64,000 nucleotides of DNA from Mesorhizobium sp. AR07 (GTDB lineage Bacteria > Pseudomonadota > Alphaproteobacteria > Rhizobiales > Rhizobiaceae): NCBI RefSeq assembly GCF_024746815.1, contig NZ_CP080525.1, positions 5,016,501-5,080,500 of the forward strand, given 5' to 3'. The translations under genes and the position numbers were made by a program. The notes beneath the pieces are model-generated. The model was not told the DNA's origin. It searched no databases and saw only the letters and a program-made list of their open reading frames with translations. Shown in pieces: positions 26,218 through 32,317 of the stretch. How positions within the stretch are numbered: the first letter of the stretch is position 1; every line of letters starts with the position of its first letter.

Positions 26218-26592
26218 CTATTGGCAAGGCCAAGTCTGACTTAACGCTTCCATCACCCCATAGCCTAGCGATTCCTGCCAATTCTTCGGGTGAGCCTGCG
26301 CCCAATTCACAAATGCCTGTACGTAGGCGCCATAAGTAGGGGCCGGGCTGCTGATACAAGTCATGCCCAATGTCGCCGGGGTGCCGGCTTTCTTCGCCGC
26401 CCATCCGTTGACTGCCATCGTGTCGGCCGTGCCACCGACATATCCGAGACAATAGGTAAAATCAAAGCTTCTACTGTCTTCCGTGCAAGCCGCCAAAAGG
26501 GTTTGGACATTGGAAGTACGCTCGGCATTCGCCTGAGGTGCGAACAAGGGTGACATCATAAGTGCGATTAGGCCGATCAAGCTCCGTTTCAT
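26218..26592 (-). CDS. Rap1a/Tai-like secreted protein
   Basis: 124 residues with a signal peptide (MKRSLIGLIALMMSPLFAPQ, cleavage after ANA). The mature domain has four Cys: LLAACTEDSR, FTYCLGYVGG, LGMTCISSP and the C-terminal WPCQ. The 'CLGY..G..D' core matches the Rap1a/Tai immunity-protein family, whose founding members neutralise T6SS peptidoglycan effectors in the periplasm. No T6SS gene is nearby, so an immunity role is only one possibility. ATG 26592 follows GGGGTGGG. Confidence 0.65.
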   Translation of the reverse strand: MKRSLIGLIALMMSPLFAPQANAERTSNVQTLLAACTEDSRSFDFTYCLGYVGGTADTMAVNGWAAKKAGTPATLGMTCISSPAPTYGAYVQAFVNWAQAHPKNWQESLGYGVMEALSQTWPCQ

Positions 26593-26902
26593 GTTGCCCA
26601 CCCCGAATTGATACCTAGGCTAACATCGCCCGATCAGAGCAACAACACGAGCAGTTTCCAAAAGCGTGCATGAGATCCGCCCGAGACTTTATCATCGCTG
26701 CGATCTGCGGCGCTCTCAAGCTCTTCGGCGATGGAAAGGCGCGTCATCTGAAACTCAAATCACCTTTTGTTGCCACCACTCAATTCCCGTCGACTTTTCC
26801 CAGCCTGTGGAAGTCGGAGAGTGCCGAAAAAAGGCGCTGCCCTCGCTGTAGATCTGCATCAGACTTTGTCGAAGCGGTGGGTGAATGGAACCGGAGATAA
26901 CG

Positions 26903-27460
26903 ATGCACGGTAATTTCCCTACTTTCCGTCGCGCTCGCATTGTGCGCCGGGATGACACTTGGACCTTCGTTGAAAGCGAATTGCTCCGCAAGCACTGGCC
27001 CGATGTTGAACTGTTGCGAAAGCTTCTCCCTCATCGCAAAGAGACCGCAATGCGTCATATGGCAAAGCGTTGCGGCCTCATACCCGACAAGGTGCAAAAC
27101 ATCTGGACCGGCGCCCAAGATTCGAAGCTACGCCGGTTTGCCGCCCAAGGCATCGACCGCAAAACCATAGCGCAAGAACTGGGCCTGACTGTCCAGCAGG
27201 TCGCCAACCGTCTCAACTACAGGAAATTGAACCTTGCCAAACGCCCGCCGCTGCCCACAGGGAACCACTTGGTCGACGCCATCCGGCGCAGAGCATTTGA
27301 TTTGCGGATGACATCAGCCGACCTAGACAGGTCGCTGGGCGGAAAGAAAGTCTTCCGAAATTGTTACAAAGGAAGAGGTAAGCCCATACCAGCCGCGCAC
27401 ATTCAGCAGGCGGTTAGTGCCCTGGGCGGTCGTCTCCTGATCGAATGGATGGAGGAATGA
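26903..27460 (+). CDS. DNA-binding protein with tandem SANT/homeodomain-like helices
   Basis: A 185-residue protein with two helix-turn-helix-like units. The first is TWTFVESELLRKHWPDVELL followed by LPHRKETAMRHMAKRCGL (Myb/SANT spacing); the second is SKLRRFAAQGIDRKTIAQEL with VQQVANRLNYRKL. It is probably an accessory-element regulator; the exact family is not recognised. ATG 26903 has GGAGATAACG before it, and an ATG six codons upstream is possible. It is coupled to the next gene by ATGA overlap. Confidence 0.65.
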   Translation: MHGNFPTFRRARIVRRDDTWTFVESELLRKHWPDVELLRKLLPHRKETAMRHMAKRCGLIPDKVQNIWTGAQDSKLRRFAAQGIDRKTIAQELGLTVQQVANRLNYRKLNLAKRPPLPTGNHLVDAIRRRAFDLRMTSADLDRSLGGKKVFRNCYKGRGKPIPAAHIQQAVSALGGRLLIEWMEE

Positions 27461-27645
27461 GCAAGTTCTTCCGACGCCGTGTCGAGGCGACTATTGAGCA
27501 CATGATCGGCATGCTGGACGAGATGGATGGTGACGCCGATCTTGAGCCCGAGACCGTGGAGGAGCGGCACGACCGCGAGGCCGTCGACATCATCAGCTTT
27601 GTCATAACGGAGATATCCAAACGGAGGCGGCTTTCTCGTCACTGA
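27457..27645 (+). CDS. small acidic protein coupled to upstream regulator
   Basis: A 62-residue protein beginning MSKFFRRRVEATIEHMIGML and continuing acidic (DEMDGDADLEPETVEERHD). Its ATG overlaps the preceding stop (ATGA), so the two form an operon. The function is unknown; it could be a partner of the DNA-binding protein. Confidence 0.6.
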   Translation: MSKFFRRRVEATIEHMIGMLDEMDGDADLEPETVEERHDREAVDIISFVITEISKRRRLSRH

Positions 27646-27701
27646 CATTGAACTGGCGAAGGTCGGCCGGGGTTTGAAACCTCCAGCCGGCTTTTTTGTG
27701 C

Positions 27702-27941
27702 CTACAGCTTGGCCTTCAACCTGACGCCTGGGCTTCCATGGTTCAGGAACTCGATGCCGGCCGCTTCAAGCGCCCGCTGTACTGCCTGAACGTTCTGCGC
27801 ACGTCCGGTAATTGGGGACGGCCCCGCCGCTTCCATGCTCCTTATCGTGTTGACGTGTACGCCGGCTGAAGAGGCGGCGTCCTGTTGCTCCATGCCGATA
27901 AGTGCACGAGCCGCTTTGAGCTGATTTCCGGTGGTAAGCAT
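27702..27941 (-). CDS. XRE-family transcriptional regulator
   Basis: A 79-residue Cro/C1-type repressor. The helix-turn-helix is clear: LKAARALIGMEQQDAASSAG, then VHVNTIRSMEAAG, followed by AVQRALEAAGIEFL, the usual XRE tail. ATG 27941 is preceded by GGGGACATCA. It is divergent from the 255-residue Tat-signal gene, with palindromes in the shared 120-bp control region that include a site next to its own start, so autoregulation and repression of the divergent operon are likely. Confidence 0.85.
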   Translation of the reverse strand: MLTTGNQLKAARALIGMEQQDAASSAGVHVNTIRSMEAAGPSPITGRAQNVQAVQRALEAAGIEFLNHGSPGVRLKAKL

Positions 27942-27963
27942 TGATGTCCCCAATTTTCAAAAA

Positions 27964-27978
27964 TGTGTACCATACACA
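27964..27978. promoter_or_regulatory. palindromic operator upstream of XRE gene
   Basis: TGTGTACCATACACA is a perfect 6-bp inverted repeat with a three-base centre, 23 bp upstream of the XRE start. A TTGACA lies at 27987-27992, which could serve the divergent gene. It is a candidate binding site for the XRE protein. Confidence 0.6.
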
Positions 27979-28033
27979 GAAATAAGTTGACAACATACAT
28001 TTCTAGATTAGGTTAATGATACACAGCTTACCG

Positions 28034-28046
28034 TGTGTGAAACACA
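28034..28046. promoter_or_regulatory. second operator-like half-palindrome
   Basis: TGTGTGAAACACA repeats the TGTGT/ACACA half-sites of 27964-27978 and lies just before the ribosome site of the 255-residue gene. Another ACACA is at 28021. These may be additional sites for the XRE regulator. Confidence 0.45.
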
Positions 28047-28064
28047 AAAACCGGAGATTTTGCA

Positions 28065-28832
28065 ATGTCGAACGCCCCCGTTCTGGCAGCCGCCGAAGGT
28101 ATGCCCAATCTCAATCGCCGTACTGCTCTGGCCGTGACCAGCGCCGGCATCGTTTCCGCTATCACCGTCCTCTCTACGCCTGCCAAGGCAGTGTCCGCCG
28201 AACCCGCCGGAGTACCGGCCGAGTTGCTGGCGCTGATCGAGGCCAAGCATGCTGCCTACACCCGCTTCATCGTGGCGATCGACCGCGCCACACCCTTGGA
28301 AGAGGAATACCTGCCGAAGACAGCCGAGATGTATGTTCCGCTGTCGATCGGGGGCGGGCAATCGCGCAGCCTCCGCTATTCCGAACTGGAGCGCGTGGAA
28401 GACGATCTGCGCGACGAAATCAAGCGCCGCTACCGCGAGCAGGGGCAGAAGCTGGCCGCGCTGCATAAGGTCGCCCCTGATCTGGCGAAACAATCGACCG
28501 CGGCGCTTCGCAAGGCGGAACAGTCCGACCTGCGAACCTTGAAGCGCCTCATCGAGGAAGAGCGCGCAAGGCGTAGTGCTGTCGGCCTTGAGCAGGCTCT
28601 TCAAGAGCGCGACGCGGCTTCCGACGCCGAGCGCAGTTCGATCAACGCCGTCTGCGCCTACCGGTGCACCATCATGGAAGAACATCGGATCAAGGCAGAA
28701 TTCTTGCTGGAATTCTGCACTGGCAAATACGGCGACCTCCAGTCCGAAGACATTGATGCGCTGCTCTGGTCGTTCCTTCCGGTCGAGGCCTTGGAAAGCG
28801 CGGTTAAGGCCTCGGAAGGCGGTGCAGCATGA
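28065..28832 (+). CDS. Tat-signal, coiled-coil hypothetical protein
   Basis: 255 residues. The N-terminus has a twin-arginine-like signal (NLNRRTALAVTSAGIVSAIT ending near AKA-VSAEPA). The rest is mostly charged helix with predicted coiled coil (VEDDLRDEIKRRYREQGQKL, LRTLKRLIEEERARRSAV). Such proteins recur in rhizobial accessory DNA without known function. The start is ATG 28065 with CCGGAGATTTTGCA before it. It is the first gene of a two-gene operon under likely XRE control and ending in a terminator at 29068. Confidence 0.65.
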   Translation: MSNAPVLAAAEGMPNLNRRTALAVTSAGIVSAITVLSTPAKAVSAEPAGVPAELLALIEAKHAAYTRFIVAIDRATPLEEEYLPKTAEMYVPLSIGGGQSRSLRYSELERVEDDLRDEIKRRYREQGQKLAALHKVAPDLAKQSTAALRKAEQSDLRTLKRLIEEERARRSAVGLEQALQERDAASDAERSSINAVCAYRCTIMEEHRIKAEFLLEFCTGKYGDLQSEDIDALLWSFLPVEALESAVKASEGGAA

Positions 28833-29044
28833 GCGGCCCTTCCGACAACCTCAACGACCTCGAAGGCGACATCCTCAATCTGTCGACGCTCATGAGCGTC
28901 ATTTTTGATGTCGTGGTGGAGAGCGATACGGACGCTAACATCCAGCGGCTTTTGTGGATTGCCCGCGATCTGGCTGAGCAATTGACCGCCACCGCGTCGG
29001 CCTGCCACCACAAGGTAATGAGCGAGCGCCGAGCCGCCGCCTGA
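28829..29044 (+). CDS. small hypothetical protein, second gene of operon
   Basis: 71 residues, acidic and helical (MSGPSDNLNDLEGDILNLST, IQRLLWIARDLAEQLTATAS). The start overlaps the previous stop as ATGA, so the two are coupled. The function is unknown. Confidence 0.65.
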   Translation: MSGPSDNLNDLEGDILNLSTLMSVIFDVVVESDTDANIQRLLWIARDLAEQLTATASACHHKVMSERRAAA

Positions 29045-29067
29045 TCAATTGCCCTTCGGACACTTGA

Positions 29068-29096
29068 AGCCCGCTGCCTCACGGTAGCGGGCTTTT
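29068..29096 (+). terminator. rho-independent terminator
   Basis: AGCCCGCT, a ten-base loop and AGCGGGCT followed by TTT lie 24 bases after the two-gene operon. Confidence 0.8.
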
Positions 29097-29255
29097 CCAT
29101 TTCATGGGCTTCAGGGTTCAATGTACGCAGAGCCTTAACTTGAGAGTTTAAAGCCCGCTACTTCGCTTCCTTTTTGGGATACGGTGTCCAAAAAGCCTCG
29201 CATTCTCGACTCTTCCAAAGAGTGACGGCATGATCCCTATTTTGGGGAGGGGACA

Positions 29256-29765
29256 ATGCCGCGTTATTTATTTCTGCCGCTTGCACTACTTTTGTCCTGC
29301 GATCCCGCCCTTGCGATTCAAAACATGAGGCGAAGCCTCGTTTTGCTGGTTTTGCTATCCCTCTCCGCATGTGATGCCGGCGACGGCAATTCGGCCTCGC
29401 GCATCGTTGCCGAATGTCTGCTGCCATCCTCACAAACAGCGATCTGCGGCGACAACACCGAATATTCTGTCGACAAATTCACGGTCAATCCGGCCGGAAA
29501 TGTCGTCCGTCGGGAATGGCGGACGTTGACAGGCCCCTACGTGGGGAACAACGGCGCCTTTTTTCTGGATGGGTGTAAGGTTCTGGATACGACCAACTGG
29601 CGATGCGAGAAGGCTGTTCCGAACGGCCTTGATGTCTGGAAAATGGAAGACGGGATTTACTCAGAAACCTATATCGGCACGGGGATGTCGGTTAGCTCGT
29701 CTGAGCTCGAATATTACCTCTACGAAATTGGATTTCACGCGCCAGCAGATGGTTTCAAGCCCTAG
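29256..29765 (+). CDS. exported protein with two signal-like segments (possible lipoprotein)
   Basis: 169 residues. From ATG 29256 (preceded by the strong site GGGGAGGGGACA) there is one signal peptide (MPRYLFLPLALLLSCDPALA). From the in-frame ATG at 29325 there is a second with a lipobox, MRRSLVLLVLLSLSAC, followed by DAGDGNS. The mature part has four Cys (AECLLPS, TAICGD, LDGCKVL, WRCEKA). Two stacked export signals are odd; either the first is the real one or two starts are used. The function is unknown. Confidence 0.6.
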   Translation: MPRYLFLPLALLLSCDPALAIQNMRRSLVLLVLLSLSACDAGDGNSASRIVAECLLPSSQTAICGDNTEYSVDKFTVNPAGNVVRREWRTLTGPYVGNNGAFFLDGCKVLDTTNWRCEKAVPNGLDVWKMEDGIYSETYIGTGMSVSSSELEYYLYEIGFHAPADGFKP

Positions 29766-29835
29766 ACCCGAGCTCGACCTCTGCCAGTAGCCAGCCAAAC
29801 ACGGCTAACGGGGTGTATTGGCGCGACCGAAAGCC

Positions 29836-30198
29836 TCAATTCACCGCCGGGCCCGCGCCAGTGAATGTTTCAGCCCGCATGCCGGAAATACCCTCCAAGG
29901 TCTCAATAGTGCGATCAATTAGGTGTCGGACACACTCCGTTGCCATGCGCTCGCCGGCATCATTCACAGATGCGAATGCCAACGGTAGCAAGGTGCGGGC
30001 CGTGGCCGCGAAAGCCAGTGCGTCGGCTGGGGTTTCAGATCGTGAACCAATCAGGCTAACCAGCAATTTCAGCATGTGATCGCCCTGCGTTGGCGCACCC
30101 AGGGAATTTAGGCGAACCGCCGAAGCCATCTCCTGCGCTACATTGGCTGCCCGTCGAAGATCTCCACTGGCAGTCGGTCGCTGAAGCTCGTCATTCAT
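29836..30198 (-). CDS. hypothetical phage-region protein
   Basis: 120 residues (MNDELQRPTASGDLRRAANV to AETFTGAGPAVN), helical, no known domain. ATG 30198 is chosen because GGAGGCGCTT precedes it and it overlaps the end of the HGGXTS gene by eight bases; the frame upstream to 30348 is probably not coding. It is the last gene of the leftward terminase operon. Confidence 0.6.
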   Translation of the reverse strand: MNDELQRPTASGDLRRAANVAQEMASAVRLNSLGAPTQGDHMLKLLVSLIGSRSETPADALAFAATARTLLPLAFASVNDAGERMATECVRHLIDRTIETLEGISGMRAETFTGAGPAVN

Positions 30199-30466
30199 AA
30201 GCGCCTCCGGTAATGTTACGGATCGTTTCGTTTGCACACGCCACGAGCGCGGCACAGGCGCGTCGAGCGGCCACTGCCTCGCACGTGTAACGACCGTGCT
30301 TGTATTGGCCATGAGCGGACCCCTTGGGTGCTCCAGCTCGCGCTCCATGCATACGGCAGACCTGTTTTCCCCGAACAGCAGGAGCCTGACACTTCACGCC
30401 GCTGCGCTTGCTTTTTGCGTGACACCTGGGGGCAGCGTGGGCGCTTTGCATGCGGTTACCGGTCAT
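30191..30466 (-). CDS. HGGXTS-motif phage protein
   Basis: 91 residues with the conserved cysteine-rich and Gly/His motif of phage-associated 'HGGXTS' proteins: RCHAKSKRSGVKCQAPAVRG, QVCRMHGARAGAPKGSAHG and QYKHGRYT. These genes usually lie next to small-terminase genes; they may bind zinc or DNA. ATG 30466 overlaps the previous gene by 11 bases; an ATG at 30451 is the alternative. Confidence 0.75.
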   Translation of the reverse strand: MTGNRMQSAHAAPRCHAKSKRSGVKCQAPAVRGKQVCRMHGARAGAPKGSAHGQYKHGRYTCEAVAARRACAALVACANETIRNITGGAYE

Positions 30467-31163
30467 CTTCTTGAGCCACCCCACCCCCATGAGCAACGTT
30501 GCCAACGATGGCCTGCCCACCTTTCTCGACGGTGACACGCTCCACAATCACCCGCTGCTCGCCCTTGCTGCGATAGCGCTTCAATGCCTCTACCTGGGCC
30601 GCAAAGGTGCGTGCGAGCTTATTGAACGTCTTCTCTGCGCTGTCCTGTTGCGGAATGGTGTCGACGTTCGCGAGCCGCCTGGCGAAGGTCATTGTCGCCA
30701 TATGCACCGCTGCCATCTGGGCGGCCAGCATCGCCTCTACTTGGTCCTGCGGTGCAATGCCACCAACGATTGCAAGGGCGAAGTTGGTGCCGGGTTCGTC
30801 CGGTACCTGGCCTTGGCTGCCGATGTTGACCAGTTGCCCGATCATGCCTTTTGCGAAATCGTCGCTTGTGGTGCCCATTGCCTCCTTCAGCAGGGCGCAG
30901 CCCACATCTGGGTCAGTATGGTCGTTTGTTATCTTGATGCCGGAAACCTTGATCCGAGGTACGACGGGCGCCTTTCTGCGACGAGAATAGTGCTTGGCCA
31001 GTGTTCCCTTTTCGCGCTCAGTCTTCTCGGGCGAGATGGCCGGAACTGACTTATCGGCGCCATTCTGGGGCGAGGCGTCTAGTTGTTTCTTGAGCGGAAC
31101 GACGGTGTTCAAAGACGTATCTCCGTGAAGAGCGCGATCAGATTGAATGTGAGACTTTTTCAC
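30456..31163 (-). CDS. conserved prophage protein of unknown function
   Basis: 235 residues. The N-terminal 70 are basic and disordered (EREKGTLAKHYSRRRKAPVV), followed by a helical domain (DVGCALLKEAMGTTSDDFAK, QVEAMLAAQMAAVHMATMTF). The start is GTG 31163, overlapping the terminase stop as GTGA, so it is translationally coupled to it. In this position an intact phage would carry the large terminase, which this is not: there is no Walker or RNase H-like motif. Confidence 0.65.
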   Translation of the reverse strand: MKKSHIQSDRALHGDTSLNTVVPLKKQLDASPQNGADKSVPAISPEKTEREKGTLAKHYSRRRKAPVVPRIKVSGIKITNDHTDPDVGCALLKEAMGTTSDDFAKGMIGQLVNIGSQGQVPDEPGTNFALAIVGGIAPQDQVEAMLAAQMAAVHMATMTFARRLANVDTIPQQDSAEKTFNKLARTFAAQVEALKRYRSKGEQRVIVERVTVEKGGQAIVGNVAHGGGVAQEDDR

Positions 31164-31639
31164 TTTCCACTCGGGAGGCCCCTTGTGGCTCCGTCCACGG
31201 CTGCGAGCAGTTCGGCAACACCGTCAGAAAGGCCATGCCTGTGGTCCTGCTTCTCAGCCAGGCCAAGTTCACGCGCGATTATATTCGGATTCAGCAGATC
31301 AGCAGCGGCGCCTTCGAACTTCTGAGTTCGGATGATCTCATCCACGCGCGATGTGATGTCAGAAAAATCTTCTCGGGACCGATAGTCCGTCCACGTCTGG
31401 AGCGTGATATCGAGGAAGATGCACAGACCGGAAATGGTCATGGCCCGCATCTTGGGCAGGTCAGTGACAGTCACCGCGCCCCGGAATGCAAACGGCTTGG
31501 CTTCCCATAGCGGATTGGCTTCGACCCAATCGAAATACTCTGCCGCCGCCTCCCACAAGTCACCTGGAGAGGCGAAGATCGGGCCTCGACCATGAGAGCT
31601 GCGCGCTTTCCAGAATTCGTTACCGAGTGGAGCGGCCAT
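31160..31639 (-). CDS. small terminase subunit, P22 gp3-like
   Basis: A 159-residue DNA-packaging protein. The sequence runs closely parallel to phage P22 gp3: GNEFWKARSSHGRGPIFASP, LWEAAAEYFDWVEANPLWEA, KMRAMTISGLCIFLDITLQT and FEGAAADLLNPNIIARELGL. Small terminases recognise pac sites and hand DNA to the large subunit. No large subunit is encoded next to it or elsewhere in the element as far as I can see, so it must use a helper's or be a relic. Confidence 0.9.
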   Translation of the reverse strand: MAAPLGNEFWKARSSHGRGPIFASPGDLWEAAAEYFDWVEANPLWEAKPFAFRGAVTVTDLPKMRAMTISGLCIFLDITLQTWTDYRSREDFSDITSRVDEIIRTQKFEGAAADLLNPNIIARELGLAEKQDHRHGLSDGVAELLAAVDGATRGLPSGK

Positions 31640-31713
31640 TACCAGCCCCTCTCGCGAAGTTCATAACGCTCTTGACGCCTTTTGAGATGTTGCTTGATCG
31701 GATCGACCGTCAA
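31639..31713 (-). CDS. 24-residue micro-ORF coupled to small terminase
   Basis: Reading from TTG 31713 gives MTVDPIKQHLKRRQERYELR followed by ERGW and TAA, whose last A is the first base of the terminase ATG (TAATG). AGGAG lies eight bases before the TTG. Composition and coupling suggest a real leader peptide or tiny protein. Confidence 0.45.
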   Translation of the reverse strand: MTVDPIKQHLKRRQERYELRERGW

Positions 31714-31763
31714 TTGCGTGTCTCCTGGTGAAACGGCATGATCCTCACTTTCAGGAGGGGACC

Positions 31764-32009
31764 ATGGACGATTGGAAAGACAATGAAGTGCTTTGTGCTT
31801 TCTTCGCTCAAAATGCGCTCGCAGTGGCTCTGATAAACCTAGGCATATTGAACCGAGAGCGATTCATTGATCAATTGCTTGATCTGATGGCCGGAATGCC
31901 TCCTGAACAGAAGGCAAGCCACTACGGTCGATACGTCGAGATAATGATACAGGTCTTTGAGAGGACCCAATTTCCCTACCCTGGATCAGAGCCCAAACCC
32001 GTCGATTGA
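31764..32009 (+). CDS. hypothetical protein
   Basis: 81 residues (MDDWKDNEVLCAFFAQNALA, LDLMAGMPPEQKASHYGRYV). ATG 31764 follows the strong ribosome site AGGAGGGGACC. It is a plus-strand gene facing away from the terminase operon. No domain is known. Confidence 0.55.
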   Translation: MDDWKDNEVLCAFFAQNALAVALINLGILNRERFIDQLLDLMAGMPPEQKASHYGRYVEIMIQVFERTQFPYPGSEPKPVD

Positions 32010-32068
32010 ACTCTTCCGCTGAGATGTGATCTTCCGCTTTCATTGGATCTCTCCTATATTTCCCAGCC

Positions 32069-32317
32069 ATGATCCCGAGATGGCTCTACTACGCGTTCTG
32101 CCTTGCCGTGTTCCTGCCGATGATGTGGGTAGTTGGGGTCGTCCTTCGGCCAATTACCAACTGGACCTCTAATGAATTCGGCTGGACCGGTCTTGCTGTG
32201 GCGCTTGCGGCTTGCGTGGCGCTCATGGGTTTCGGCTATCTCCGCAATCGCCGTGCTGGCCGGCTACCATGGCAACTCGAAGCTGCGCGTCGGACGAGGC
32301 AAGACAGCGGGCGCTAG
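32069..32317 (+). CDS. small membrane protein
   Basis: 82 residues with two predicted transmembrane helices (WLYYAFCLAVFLPMMWVVGV and TGLAVALAACVALMGFGYL) and a basic cytoplasmic tail. Its last 54 bases overlap the 3' end of the convergent virion-like gene. In a phage element a holin-like role is conceivable but unproven. Confidence 0.55.
   Translation: MIPRWLYYAFCLAVFLPMMWVVGVVLRPITNWTSNEFGWTGLAVALAACVALMGFGYLRNRRAGRLPWQLEAARRTRQDSGR

Noticed and set aside
26670..26900. 76-codon plus-strand frame with a CPRC motif
   Set aside because: It has no ribosome site, overlaps the start of a better gene, and has a single CxxC only.
31864..32070. Minus-strand frame of 68 codons with a good ribosome site (AGGAGAG before ATG 32042)
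   Set aside because: It lies wholly antisense to the better-supported plus-strand gene 31764-32009 and has no recognisable domain; it may be a nuclease-gene remnant, but I cannot support that.
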